Source: Diplonema papillatum
Lineage: Eukaryota > Euglenozoa > Diplonemea > Diplonemida > Diplonemidae
Assembly (NCBI GenBank): GCA_030068145.1
Contig: JAPJBO010000006.1
Coordinates: forward strand, 682,001 to 746,000
Direction: 5' to 3'
DNA length: 64,000 nucleotides
Part shown: positions 21,870 through 33,444 of the stretch, in pieces
Layout of the letters: every line of letters begins with the position of its first letter
Position numbering within the stretch: the first letter of the stretch is position 1
The notes under the pieces: generated by a model
What the model was told of the DNA's origin: nothing
Database searches by the model: none
What the model saw: the letters and a program-made list of their open reading frames with translations, nothing else
Program-made: the position numbers and the translations under genes

Positions 21870-22165
21870 GTTTGAGGGGGGGGCAGCGCTCTTGTTAAGG
21901 ATCAGCCACTTTGGCCGGATGGCCGGATAAACCAGACCCCCCCCCCCTCCTCTACAGTGCAGTTGCCTTGGAGGCTGGGTGGTCAAATTCTCTGCCAAGG
22001 TGAAATGGTCAAAATTCCCTGCCAAAAGTGGGCCCACAAAAATTTTCCAAAGTGTGGTATTCGGGGTATTTGGGGCAAAAAAAAAATTTTTTTTTCTGAC
22101 CGCCCACCGTGGTGACCACCTTCGAGTGTGACAGGTAGCGTCTCCCCCCTCCACAGCGAGCGGGG
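21870..22165 (+). repeat. Interspersed repeat, second copy at 52090-52360
   Basis: From GCAGCGCTCTTGTTAAGGAT through GGTCAAAATTCCCTGCCAAA to GCGTCTCCCCCCTCCACAG. It matches 52090-52360 at very high identity. Poly-G/C tracts border or interrupt it. Confidence 0.85.
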
Positions 22166-22176
22166 GAGGGGGGGGG

Positions 22177-22890
22177 CAGGGGGCGCACTAAGGATTGGGG
22201 GGTGCAACGGGCAATGTCAACGTCTGCTAAATTTGGAAGGGGGGGGGGGTCCTGTTTGGTGCACCTGGTGGCCGGGGACCCCCCACCCTTTTTTCCGGGG
22301 ACCCCCTTAAACGCGCTCTTTCGCGATGGATCTTTCCACTCCGTCCTCGGTTCGTCTGTGAGGCCTGAAATTTGACGTGCAAAACACAGGCTGAAACCGG
22401 GAAAATCTGCCCTTTCGTGGTTTTCTTGGTGCCGTTGTTTCGAAACTCTCTAAGTACGTTTCCCAGCGGATTTGCCTGAAAAACAGCTTTTGGGGGGTAT
22501 TGGCATTTTGGGGAAAGCACATGGTAAATCGGCCAAATTTGCTCGAATTTTCACTTTTTGGGCCAATTTTCCAGATTTTGGCTGATTTTTGAGTGCACTG
22601 CAGGAATCTTGGTTTTCGGGGAAACTGACTTTGCTCAAAAGTTGCTAAGTACATTTCCCTGCCAAAAAAGTGCAGGAAAACATTTTGGTGGGGATTGACC
22701 ATTTTTTCCGCAAAAGTGGGTTTCGATTTCGAAAACGAGGAGAACGGATTCATCTGGAGGAAACGGAGTACCCACTCGGCACCGGGGGGTCTGGGAAACA
22801 CCCCAAAAACAGCCCCCAAAACGACCCCCCCCCCCCAAAAAAGGGGGGTGCAACGTGCAACGGGGGCAACGTCCCTTAGTGCGCACCCTG
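22177..22890. mobile_element. hAT-type MITE inserted in poly-G
   Basis: A 714-bp segment with 17-bp terminal inverted repeats, CAGGGGGCGCACTAAGG at the left and CAGGGTGCGCACTAAGG (minus strand) at the right. Both are flanked by GGGGGGGG (22169-22176 and 22891-22898), consistent with an 8-bp target duplication. CAGGG ends and 8-bp duplications are hallmarks of hAT elements. A homopolymer makes the duplication weaker evidence than usual. Inside there is no transposase, so it would need one supplied from elsewhere. Confidence 0.7.
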
Positions 22891-22941
22891 GGGGGGGGTC
22901 AGCCGGCTGATGGATGGATGGATGGTTCTTAACAAGATGCC

Positions 22942-22974
<33 letters not shown>

Positions 22975-22975
22975 G
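22891..22975. repeat. Poly-G-bounded segment shared with 56782-56850
   Basis: GGGTCAGCCGGCTGATGGAT..GGTTCTTAACAAGATGCCTGG between two poly-G runs (the second is about 30 G). The same segment follows the right end of the 3.2-kb hAT-like element at 56782-56850. Confidence 0.8.
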
Positions 22976-22999
22976 GGGTATAAGAAGGTGCAGAAAATT

Positions 23000-24470
23000 G
23001 GACTTGGATTTGCGGGGTAACTGTTCTTTTTTTCTTTCGAATTCCTCTTATTGCGGATGTTCCGTGTTTAGAGAAGCCGGGTTGTTTAAGTCTCCGGTTG
23101 ACCGTTGCGGCAGGATGGGATCTTTGTAGATTGAAGAGGAGAGGGGGAATACTCGACGTAGCTGCTTTGACTCCGAATGGAAGGGGGTAGAGGGGCAAAT
23201 ACAGGACGAACGCAATCTAATTTGTTCTTCTTGCACCACTGTGTGTTGTTTTCGCACTCAGGACCTTGACCTGTTGTGTTCGTGTGTCTTGTCGTGTAGC
23301 GCATGACCACACGTCCGTTCAACACGTGATTCGGTAGTTACAGCACTTGGGATACCCTTCTTTGCCTGGCAGCTTTGTCGATCATCTCCTTCCAAGCTGG
23401 CGCTTATGTAAAAAAAGATTTGTGTGGTAGTATCGTTTTTTTTTTTTTAGAGTGAAGCCTGTTCACTGTGAAGGTTTCAATTTCTTTTTCCGCTTCTTTT
23501 TCCCCTGCTGCGTGATGCAAAGAATGGTGCAAAAAGGAAGCGTCGGAAAGCCAAGCGATGATTCTCGTGTGTTCGCGAGGAACGTCGTGCGACGCTTCTG
23601 GACGCGGGACTTGAGAAATAGGGGCATGGTGGGCGAGCAGCGAAACTGCTTATCTGTCGTTTGCATGAGAGGGTGGACGCACTGGCTGGCTGCGTATAAG
23701 GTGAGCTTTGAGTGTGTGAGCCCCTCCGAAGAGAGGCCCATCACACCGGGTCAAGACTACTTGGGCCCGCGTCTCTGAGCCACGTCCCCCCTCCTTCTCT
23801 TGGTCGCCTGGTCTTGAATCTCGCAGCGCACTGGCCATCAGACGACGCAGCCCGAAACGCAACAGGGTCTTCTTCACCCCCCCTCTGACACCACGAGGCC
23901 GAAAGAATTCGCCGTAAGAGGCCCTCTCAGGGTGATTCTTTGAGTCGACCAGGCGGTGGTCAGGAAGGTAGGTCACCTAGGTCTAGGATCCTCTTTTCGC
24001 CACGGAGTTGAATCGAGTTGGGTTACCGTAATTGGATTAATGTTGAACCGGGTAAGACCTGGGACCCCAAAAATGGGGCTGGGTGTCCCAGGTTTTCCCC
24101 GGCGGCATATATTTTTTTTCGGGGTTTTGTTTGCGACTTTGCGTACGTTTCAATACTCAGCTCGACCCCTAGATGCCGCTGTCATAGGAGGCCGCAGGAC
24201 CATCACTGGTGCAATCACGCAGGTGACTACCTGGGACACCCCCTCGGGTGTCCCAGGTTTTACCCGGTTTGTCATTTATCCGCTCCAGCTTTAGTCCAGT
24301 TCAGCATTATTCCAATTACGGTACTCGGACATGTATTAGCAATGGAGTAACCACTGTCAGCCAACCCTTGTCAAAAGAAGAGGGATCGGCTGCCAAGTAC
24401 ACAATCGTATCGCACAGCGACACGCCACAGAATGACGGAAGGTACCGCGCTGCACGGGGGGCTAAAGGAG
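23000..24470. other. Intergenic with repeat pieces
   Basis: An AAGTCTCCGGTTGACC core lies at 23080-23105. A duplicated GGGTGTCCCAGGTTTT..CCCGG word is at about 24082-24104 and 24247-24270. No supported gene. Confidence 0.5.
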
Positions 24471-24479
24471 ATTTTGTTG

Positions 24480-24615
24480 AACGATTCCGCCCGCCATAAA
24501 ACCCAGATTCACCTGGGCTTCGTCAGTGGGCAGTACGGTTACCCTCCTTTGAGAATTCGCAACTGGCAGGCTCCTCGAGTATTTCCTACAAAGCGGGTGC
24601 TTGTACAAGAACAAA
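24480..24615 (+). repeat. 230-bp interspersed repeat, copy 3 (partial)
   Basis: Matches the 3' part of the 16485-16712 family, with an altered central segment. Confidence 0.7.
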
Positions 24616-24914
24616 AGCAAAAAACTGCTGGTTTGCTTTGTGTGTGTTGTATTCTATGGAGCGGGCTAGGTCCGCACGCTAGGTAATGCTCGCAGTATGT
24701 CGGTACAAACGCATGATCGGCAGCGGCAGCGCGTGATACCCATGGTCAAGGGTACGAGAAGCACGTCAGCAACGCACCGTTTGTGAAGCATCATGACTCC
24801 CCGTACCATTTTGCTTGGTGATATATTTTTTTCTAGACGGTTTCTCTTGTTTTCTTCGTTCCCGGTCGGATCTGGCAGGTGAGCAGCGACACCTCCCCTT
24901 GATGCGAGCACGAG

Positions 24915-25185
24915 TGTACCGGGGAAAGCCTGCTACACGGGAGCCAAGCTTCACGTGTTCGGCGGTACTGCAGAGCCACGGGCCTACGGGTCAAGTGGCT
25001 ACCGATTTCTCAAACTAAAGCATCAAGGCGTGGCGCCTTGGGGCTTGGCGCTTGTGCTGAACACAAGCTCGTCGAGACGGTCAGCCACAGGGCAGAGCGG
25101 ACGGGGTTGTAGCACTGTGCTGCCTTCGACTCAAGCTTTGCAAGCTGTGGTTGACCATATCGTTCCTGGACCCGGAGCGGCCGTT
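24915..25185 (+). repeat. 260-bp interspersed repeat, copy 3
   Basis: Same family as 6515-6778, ending at GTTCCTGGACCCGGAGCGGCC. Confidence 0.85.
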
Positions 25186-25737
25186 TTCTTTTTCTTTCGG
25201 CTTCTTTCTTCGTTTCCCGAACTTGATTTGAGGATCCTCATACGTCGATTTCTCTCTCTTGGCCATTGCCTTGGATCATTAAACGCGGGCCCGGCCACGG
25301 CCGGTCGCCAACGGAACTGCCGCAGGCAATGGCAGGGCATTTTGACAGCTTAAAGCGCCGGCATTTTGGCGTCACTGGTCGACCGTTGAGGCTGGAGAGT
25401 CAAACAATGGTGAGGGGGAAGAAAAAAGGAGGTACGTGGCTAGGTGGTCGGCCCAGTTCTTTTTGGTGAAACAACCGGATCCGGCGACCAAGCAACTGGA
25501 CCCAGGTTGCTGGGACCAGTTCTATTGGAATCCGGGTGATGAAATTGCGACAAGCCTACCTAACTCCTACAAAAGTCCTATCCTTTGGACATTTGGATGA
25601 CACCGTAGCTTTATGTGCTTTTATTTCGACTGTTTTTGTGGTTATTTTACTTGTTCGTTGCAGAAGAAGGAAGAGGGAAGGGGGCGTGGTTCTTTGTGTG
25701 CCGGGAACCCGTATTGGGTGTTCCCCGACGCTGCTTG

Positions 25738-25866
25738 CACGGTGAAGTTCAGCCTCAGAAGCTGGAGTTAAAGCTGGAGTTAAAACGCGGGTGTCACACC
25801 CGCTTTTCGGGTGTGACTCGGGCACACCCTCTTTATCTCCAGCTTCTGAGGCTGGACCTCACCGTG
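25738..25866. repeat. Hairpin with 36-bp inverted arms
   Basis: The arms 25738-25773 and 25831-25866 are reverse complements with three mismatches (CACGGTGA..TTCAGCCTCAGAAGC). The loop contains GCGGGTGTCACACCCGC, itself a hairpin. A related half-arm occurs near 19860-19900. It may be a small MITE; no target duplication was found. Confidence 0.75.
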
Positions 25867-26594
25867 TGGGGGAGATGACGCCCGGGGGGGGGGGGTCGGA
25901 TGGGGCTCTACATCGGCGTGAAATGTCGGGCGCTTCGACGCTAAACTCCAGCTGTGCCAACGATGACAATGACGCTGCATGCATTGCCGCAGGCGGATTG
26001 GCCAAGAAAAACTCGAAGGGCCGTTTCGACGGGCGGTGAGGGGAGTGAGAAGCAATAACTACCACACTCGGTCAATTTTTCTTTTCCGCATTAGAAGGTC
26101 GGTATTTTAAAGTCTCCGGGTTTCGTTAAGCGCTTGCGCCCAGGGCGTTGCGGACTTAAGAGCTTCCCTTGCTGGGTGCCAAGGAAGTGGGGAACTCTGA
26201 TCAACAACCAAAACACGCTGCCTACGTCTTTTTAGCCTGCACTGCTGTTTCCGGTGCGAAAAGCGACGTTCTTGGCCCGCGCAAGACGTTTGGAGCTGCG
26301 AGTGCCCAGAGCTCGTGAGGGATCGGGGCGGGCAAACTCTCTCTCTTCGGGCCGCTGTTTTTGCTGCAGCAGCGTGTGGTCCTTTCGTGGCCAGCTCGTT
26401 GCCGACTTCGCCACCGACGTGAACTGCGGCTGGGATGCTCTACGGCATGCTACCAGCAGCCAATAGCAGTACATCCACCCAGCAGCGTAGTCCTACTAAC
26501 AGGACAAAGGAAACCGAGCCTGATGAACTCCCGGCGTGACTCTGATGCATTCCGCACAGAATCATGTATACTCTGCACGCTAGAAGAGCAAGAA

Positions 26595-26810
26595 TGAATG
26601 TTGAAGTATGGTTAAAGATAAAACAGTGTCACCTGAGGTAGGCCGCCCACGTGATATAGCCGCTCAGCACTGGGAACTTTTAAGTACATGGACCACATGG
26701 ATCAGCATGCACTAAGCAGCGGCTGCTAAGCAGCGGCCGACTTATTCCGCGACACCTTCTATATGTAATTGGTTTTGTGTATTGACAACCGTGTGGGAAG
26801 ATTAGTGCTG
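26595..26810 (+). repeat. Interspersed repeat, second copy at 33058-33290
   Basis: AGTATGGTTAAAGATAAAAC, CACGTGATATAGCCGCTCAG, GATCAGCATGCACTAA and GCGACACCTTCTATATG occur in the same order as at 33058-33290. Fragments recur near 50890-50990 and 51235-51280. Confidence 0.8.
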
Positions 26811-27485
26811 GCATAATGTTTTGACTTCTATCTCAGTTTCATCTTCACTGACCGGTTTGTGCGTCGTCCGTTGCACCGTTTATCAGCGAAAGTCCCAGCT
26901 CTGGAAACGTTCTTATTATTTTAGGTTATTTCGTCCTCCGCAGGGACACGTCGCATGCCTTCCCGTCAGGGAGGCACTCCCTCATTTAGGAAACGGTACT
27001 CGGCAACGTGTGGTGTGTTCGTGATCCTGAGAACAGGCCAGTACCACCGGATCCTACCGTCGCAATCGTTTTGAAGGTGGTCTATCTCTACCACGTGGCA
27101 TCGCATCGAATTGCGTACCGCTGTTTGACGGTGAACAACGGCACACCGCGGTCTATCAGGTTTATCCGTGTCTTTCGGAGTTGCATAGAATTGCCTGGGG
27201 CTGGAGGAATTCGGCACAGTTTTGAAGGATCGCTGTGTGCGAAGGACCTGTTTTGTATCTTTACATGGCAGGTTCCAACGCTGCCAACTTTCTTTTTGTA
27301 CTGACATGTCCAGCGTGGTATGTTGTTCCAAAAAAAAAACAAAACAAAAAAACGTGACGGCCACATCGGTCGAAGATCTGCGCACTAAGCTTACGTTTTG
27401 ATTGCTCCTTCTCGGGTCCAGACTGAGCCGGTCCGTCCCTATGTATTGGGACTGCATCAAGTTGCCTGCTGCTGTCTATCTTATC
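26810..27485. other. Intergenic, nothing recognised
   Basis: No repeat relationship and no supported coding region were seen. Confidence 0.4.
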
Positions 27486-27489
27486 TAGG

Positions 27490-28260
27490 TGGATGCTGAA
27501 GGTGATGGGGGAGGCACTCGCTCGAGCGAACAATGGGACCGCTCCTGCCGGGGAAGAGGCTGTGGAAAATTGGTTCATTGAGAACAGTGGGAGCACCACC
27601 ATGCCTCACTGGGTACGAGCTGAGACCGATGTTCCGCGGCGGCGTGGAGACGATGGAAGTCCTGGATGCAGTTGAGGACGAGCAGGCACGCGTTCGCCGG
27701 CGAGGCGTGGGGGATGGACTTCTTTCCCACGTACAGGGCAGAGCGGCAGCTAGATAGGCGGCCTACGACGACGCAGCGGAGGGAGACGGAAAGACAGCAG
27801 AAAGAAAGCTGTTGAGGGGGACGCGTGGTACGTGCCAGAGGACGAGATGAAAGGCGAGAGGGTGTGTCCCCAGCACCAGAAAGCAAAGTGCGACGGGTGT
27901 AGGCGCCGGGCCAAGACGGTTGCATGGTGTTGTGAGACCCATCACAAGGCGGGCGACGGTCCCGCGGTGAAGATGTGCGCGGAGCTGATAAGCCCCGCGG
28001 CAGCAGCGCCTCCGCCGAAGCAAACGAAGCGCGCCAACGTGGTACTAAACTACTGGTGCTTCCGAAAGCAGCTGAGGACGAAGAGCGAACCCAAATCTCG
28101 AGAGCGAAGAGAAGAAGCGACGATCAACCTCGGCAACGCCGCAGCAGACGACACGGTCATCGCCCAAGCGCCGCCGTAAGGAAGCAACTACCGACGCGCA
28201 ACCGATGCACAATCGAAGGAGAAGCGAAGCACCAAACGCGCGCCTGGGCTTGACGATCAA
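27490..28260 (+). pseudogene. Decayed Cys/His-rich gene fragment, copy 2
   Basis: Same unrecognised family as 1-710. Consecutive pieces in different frames read: a segment ending ..ENWFIENSGSTTMPHWV (from 27493), a segment with GGVETMEVLD (about 27640), then RHAF.GE.WGMDFFPTYR (about 27685-27740), then the CHCC knuckle C-x2-H-x4-C-x2-C with a CC pair (27832-27960). Comparison with copy 1 shows a 2-nt deletion near 27670 and a further frame change before 27832. The second knuckle, present in copy 1, is degraded. The sequence is GC-rich like the real genes. It could be a host family or the remains of a transposon protein; I cannot tell which. Confidence 0.5.
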
Positions 28261-28318
28261 GACGAGCTAAAGAGGCGAAAGCACGACACGTCACGTGCGA
28301 AGAGATAACCGCGCCGCC

Positions 28319-28356
28319 GGCGATGCAGATTATAGCCACAGATTCTTTGCATTCTG
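28319..28356 (-). repeat. CAAAGAATCTGTGGC motif after copy 2
   Basis: The minus strand reads CAGAATGCAAAGAATCTGTG then GCTATAATCTGCATCG. This is the best copy of the motif that also follows copy 1. Confidence 0.6.
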
Positions 28357-28359
28357 AAC

Positions 28360-28689
28360 AGCATAGTCTGTCTATCAGCAGCGGGTGGACCGGCTCACCA
28401 GGGACCAAAAAGAGTCAAGAGATCAAAGCGCACCTGGTAGACCGGTGTGCTGCGTGTGTTTTTCAAAGCATCTGCATTGAGGAGGAGGCAGATAGAAAGA
28501 AATAGGAGCTGGCTGCAATTATCAATTGCCACCGGTCTTGCGATTGTCGAGAGTCGCGAGCACCCGGCCCAGCTTCTTTTTTTCCCTTAAAGACAGCAAG
28601 TGTCAGACTTCATTTTTGCGTGTGTGGTTTTTTGACTTTTTGTCTTTTTTTAGAGTGAATGTTCGCTTGAGTCCGGGGTATTTTTGCGT

Positions 28690-28728
<39 letters not shown>

Positions 28729-29415
28729 CTTCTCTTTTTTTATAAAAGTCGAATGGAAAGCAATACGGTTGCTTCCATCCCTTTAAATGGTGGTGTCCAT
28801 TAGCGAAGGGCGTGTCTGTGGGACTCGTATGCTCTCGGACCCGAAGATGCACGACCAAGAGGTAAATATCGGAAAGAGTATCAACCCATACAGACGGAGG
28901 AGGCGGTGTGCCCAGGGTGCAGAAAGATTAAAGGGGGACAAACTCAGAGAGTTTTATGACTAAGAAATGGACTCATTGATACGTTTTGGCGTGCACTTTA
29001 CCCTGGAGGCGCAGTGTCCGACCTCCAGTTCGGTTTTGCGTTTTCGACATAAGTACGTGTCCCCGTCGTAAGTGGTTAATAAGGTCATCCGCTAAGCCTC
29101 TGTGCGACTTCTATCAAGCTTCTACAAAAAGCGCGTAGTTTTGTTTTACTGTTATACTCATTAGTTGTCGACAACTTGTATTGTTGCGGGAAGAAAAGGT
29201 GACGCAACCCCCCTGCAACCTCTACCACTTCTGGAATCATCGTCGAACCACAGGGATCTGGGTATCTCCGACACCAACCTTTCCTTCGAGGGAGTTGGGA
29301 AGGAGGAGACACAACAGCTGTTCGCAGACGATGGGAAATCGACCTCAAAATGCCTTTCCAAGCAATTCGGGGTCGCTTCGCGGCGCGTCCGGAAGCAAGA
29401 ACGCATTCCCTTTTT
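28360..29415. other. Intergenic with T38 run
   Basis: An uninterrupted poly-T of about 38 bases at 28691-28728 follows a GTTCGCTTGAGTCCGGGG repeat stub. No supported gene. Confidence 0.5.
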
Positions 29416-29417
29416 CA

Positions 29418-29482
29418 CACTGAATGTTCGCTTGAGGATCCGGGGGTTTAGAGTCTCCAGAGTGACCGCCGTCGAATGGGTT
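29418..29482 (+). repeat. GTTCGCTT...CCGG-core repeat, short copy
   Basis: TGTTCGCTTGAGGATCCGGG then TTTAGAGTCTCCAGAGTGACC, followed by GTCGAATGGGTTCCTTGATG. Confidence 0.7.
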
Positions 29483-29519
29483 CCTTGATGGTATCGTAGA
29501 TTGGTCTGCGTATCTTACT

Positions 29520-29705
29520 TAGAGTGTAAGTTCGCTTAGAGTTCCGGAGTTTTACAGTCTCCAGGTGACTATTGTCGTAAAGGTTCCTTTGATGTATCGT
29601 ATACATGTGTGCGTATCGTATCTGCGGTAGTGGCAGTACGTGTGCGTGTGTATGTGTGTGTGGCTTTGCCTGTTGCCGACTACTCGACTTACTTTGAGCG
29701 CCCTC
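29520..29705 (+). repeat. GTTCGCTT...CCGG-core repeat, copy matching 9282-9460
   Basis: The same succession of blocks as 9282-9460, including GTATCGTATCTGCGGTAG and GCCGACTACTCGACTTA. Confidence 0.75.
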
Positions 29706-29867
29706 TCGTTTCCTATGGTGGCAAGTCATGTCCAGAGGTTTTTGTGCACTGTGGATGACCGCCTCGCATAGACCGTCAAACGACGGTATGGCTGGCGTGA
29801 TCAGCGAAAGCACGGAGTGGCACACACAAGGGCAGAGAAGTCGCGGCACTACACGCATCTGGGGTGG

Positions 29868-29928
29868 AAAATCTTAGTTTCGTGTTCGGGCACAATCTTG
29901 CCTCTCAGTGTGTTTGATGCTAGCATCT
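29868..29928 (+). repeat. CTTAGTTT...CTAGCATC-family repeat, copy 3
   Basis: AAATCTTAGTTTCGTGTTCG..CTTGCCTCTC..GTTTGATGCTAGCATC. Confidence 0.75.
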
Positions 29929-29929
29929 G

Positions 29930-30460
29930 GGGGGTCGTTGGCAATGGTGCTGGTTTTGAGGAATAAGGAAAGGCAAGAAAAATGTTGCTTTGGTGGCCGG
30001 GTGTGCTGGGACGGCGGGGGACCCGGGACTGACATCCCTAAAAGTGGAAACCGACCACTCAGGGGCTTCAAAACGCTCCGGAAATCCAGAAAACGTCGGC
30101 CGGATGTTCGTTTCAGCTCAAGAAATGGCCGTAAAATGCGAAAACAAGGAAAGTTCAATTCCCCAGCCCGATGTGGAACGCTCCTAATACCGAACATCCA
30201 ACCCCGGCTAACGGTACGGTACAATTTGCACTTCTCAGTCTGTTTGTCGCGTTGAACATAGCGACCACACAATACACGGGCGCGCTGTTTGCTACCTAGA
30301 CCTGGTCCTCCTGGTCAGTGACCCCCGCCCCCACCCCCAGGTGCACATTTAGGCGGCAACCCATTCCAAATCGACCCGATTTCACTGGGGGCGGGGGAGG
30401 AAAACACAAAGAAATACGTCTTTTCGCTATGGCTTTTGCTTGGGTTGCGGGGGGATAGAA
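29930..30460. other. Intergenic, nothing recognised
   Basis: No supported gene or repeat relationship. Confidence 0.4.
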
Positions 30461-30461
30461 T

Positions 30462-30545
30462 CCTGGTTCAATGTTTAGGTAGAACACTGCCTCTTCTGCT
30501 TGTTTGATGCTAGCAAGAATAGTCTTCTTCGAAGAAGCATGAAGT
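30462..30545 (+). repeat. CTTAGTTT...CTAGCATC-family repeat, copy 4
   Basis: GTTCAATGTTTAGGTAGAAC, ACTGCCTCTTCTGCTTG and TTTGATGCTAGCAAG..CTTCTTCGAAG. Confidence 0.75.
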
Positions 30546-30549
30546 ATAG

Positions 30550-31535
30550 AGAGAAAAAGAAAGGAGTGCCGGACTCCATAAGTAAGGAATGACCCCCATG
30601 CGATGGGCCCTCTGTTCTGCTTTTATTTTTCTTTGCGGTGTCGTGTGAACCTCATTCTTCGTCTCGTGTTTCGCTCTTGAAGCAGATCAATCCAAAGTGG
30701 GGGGAGAGGCAAAAGAAATACGTCCTTTCGCTTTGGTTTAATTGTTTGGTTTCGCTTCTGTTGGTGCGCTCGACGTTGTGAGAAGGGAAAGGGTGGCGGG
30801 AGAATGCCGGGTGAGAGCGCAGACCTTCGCCACGGACTCGTCGTAAAACGGATGGCAAGTGCGCATTTGCTTCATGACAATTTCGTTTGACTACACGCCA
30901 CACGGCAGAGTACCTAAGGGAGCATTTTTGGATACTACGTCCCGTATTTCTAAAAACGATGGCCCCCCCCTAAAAGCTTGGCCGGAAAACATGTGTTGGC
31001 CGGATATGAACCTGGCAGGTCAGGGGGGGTGGTATTTACGTAAGGAAGCATTTTTGGATACGTATTTCGCCATACAAGAAGAAGAACGCTCCCGGGACAA
31101 CAGCATAACTGTATAACGGTCAACCGCGACATGCGCAAGCTGCACGGGGCCGCAACCTCGTTCTGCCCTGTAGATGACCTCCGCTACGGGCGCGTGCTCA
31201 GCACCATGGCCCAAGATACGCCACACGTTGACCGTTGCCCTCAATGTTGTCATTTGTCATAAGATGTATGCACTTGCCATCTGTACGATCGGTACATGAT
31301 GCTGCTTTCGTCGGGAAGAAAGGAATCGAATCGCACGCGTTTTCAACAAAGAAAACCAGTCATCCTCTCTGGATGATTCGGATCGGTGGGTTGGGGAAGC
31401 AGGCACGTGATGCCAGCTTGTGTTAACTCCTTACGGACGGCGGGACAGCACACGACGCTTTGTTTTCATTTTCGACCGGTTGTCTTGTTTCGAAGCTGGT
31501 GGTTTTGAGCCGTCTCAACAGCAACGGCTCGTCCC
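30550..31535. other. Intergenic with a short duplicated word
   Basis: AAGG.AGCATTTTTGGATAC followed by GTATTTC occurs at about 30917-30950 and 31042-31070. No supported gene. Confidence 0.5.
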
Positions 31536-31539
31536 CCTG

Positions 31540-31785
31540 CTGTACTCCAGACAAAGCCGACACTACGGACACAAGGAGGGTTATGTCTCCAAATCAGGAC
31601 TCCTCGGAAAGGGTTCGTAATGCATGTATTCACAGCAGCAAGCATCGATACGTTTTGCCTGCCGTACTCCAGACAAAGCCGACACTACGGACCCAAGAAG
31701 GGTTATGTCTCCAAATCAGTCTCCTCGGAAAGGTTTCGTAATGCATCTATTCACAGCAGCAAAGCATCGATACGTTTTGTAGTCG
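31540..31785. repeat. Tandem duplication, two units of about 121 bp
   Basis: TACTCCAGACAAAGCCGACA through AGCATCGATACGTTTTG occurs at about 31542-31660 and 31664-31780, at about 90 percent identity by eye. Confidence 0.85.
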
Positions 31786-31789
31786 TGTC

Positions 31790-33055
31790 TTATAGGTTAC
31801 TAAGGAATAGCAGCCTTATCAGTTGCCTTCTTCGTCACTTCAGACGGACCCACTACGCGAACAATCTGAAGGAAAAAACTGCCTTTGGGCATCCCCTGCA
31901 TACCCCCAACCGGTCAAAGTTGGGCTGGTTCCGCTTTCAAACCCTGCCTACTGTACTACTACTGAGCAAGGCGCATGGCTAGATGAGCACCTCTCATCAA
32001 AGAATGTCAGTCACAACGGAGGCGCAGTGTGAACTCGTGCTGGTATATTCAAAGATATGTCCCCTGCCCGCACAGGGGGCTGAGGACGCTCATGAATGGA
32101 ACAATGAATGTTAGCTTGCTGATGGGAGGTTCGCCGGAAAAATCAAAATAAATGGCCACCAGCTTCTCGTAAAAGACAGGAGCTTCGTTTGGTGTGTTGG
32201 TTTGTGCTGATCGACTTCCTTCTTGGTTTTGCCCTCCTGAGGAATTCTGATCAACCACCAAACGCGCTGGCCTACGCCTTCTAGACTTCACGATACGTAG
32301 GCAACCCCCCTAGACCGCAAGTGGAAAAGAATGTCGGAATGGCCGCTGAACATTGAAAACGCCGAAATGGTCATGGACGTGGTCACGAGAGGTTTGCATG
32401 GGAGAACTGGCAGAAGTAGCTACCCAGCTATTCAAAGGCTGAAGGGATCTCGAGAAGGTTGGACTCAGTGCGGAAAGGGTCAGAAACGACTGAAACGATC
32501 AGCATTCTCCCTGAAAACTCGTACCACCAAGGCTCGCCAATGGTGCTATCTCCGTTCCGCTACGCAAAGCCTTGCATTTGCTTATTGACCCCTCCCCCTC
32601 GTCCGTAAGGAGTTACCGAGTTGCTTGTGTTGTTTGCGTGCCGGTTGACCGTTTTGGCTTTTTTTTATTTTTTGCTTTGCGTGCTTCTTCTTCGGAATCG
32701 GAGCTCTCATGAACTCACAAAAACACGCTGCCTGCGTCTTCTTGGCCTTCGCAGTACATTGAACGGCAACCCACAAGAATGCACAAAAAAGTGCTTGCAC
32801 TCTAAAAAAAGAGAAGGTGGGTGCATGCAAGCGGAACCGAACCGACCGTCATTGGTTCCCCCTTCCATCAAGCAAGAGCGTGTCCATGCGGCGCGGGTGA
32901 CCTTCCGCCAGGAACCTTCTTGTTGGTCGCAATTCGTGGTTGGTGATCATCAAGCCGGCTGCAGACCTCTTGTTCTGCAAGGGCCGCTCCGGACTATTCG
33001 CGGCACTATTTGAAGAAGAACGCGTAGACCGCGAGAGTAGGAGAAATGTGAAAGA
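31790..33055. other. Intergenic with TTCTGATCAA...ACGCTGCC blocks
   Basis: Degenerate copies of this block lie near 32245-32290 and 32695-32765. No supported gene. Confidence 0.45.
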
Positions 33056-33057
33056 AG

Positions 33058-33290
33058 GTTGTAGTATGGTTAAAGATAAAACCAGTGCTGTCGCCTGAGG
33101 GGGGTAATCTCAGGGCAGCCCACGTGATAAAGCCGTTGAGCACTGGACGTTTAAGTACACGGACCACACGGATCAGCATGCACTAACCGTTAAGCACTCG
33201 GAACCGAAAAGCAGCGGCTGCCGGCTTAACTCGTGACACCTTTTATATGCAGCTGCTAATTGTGAAGTGCAGAAAGAGTAGTGTTGGCAC
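33058..33290 (+). repeat. Interspersed repeat matching 26595-26810
   Basis: See 26595-26810; order and orientation are the same, with an extra GGGGGGTAATCTCAGGGCAG insertion. Confidence 0.8.
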
Positions 33291-33444
33291 TCTTAAGAAA
33301 GGGATACTTGAGGTTTCGTATTCCGCACTACCCTGAACCCAAATCCGGGACGGGGGTTTCAGATGGCAAATTGGCAAATGATCATGATCAGAAGGTCCTC
33401 CTCGGGCGGTTCAGTTTCCTCACACGCTGCATGTGGCTAAACGA

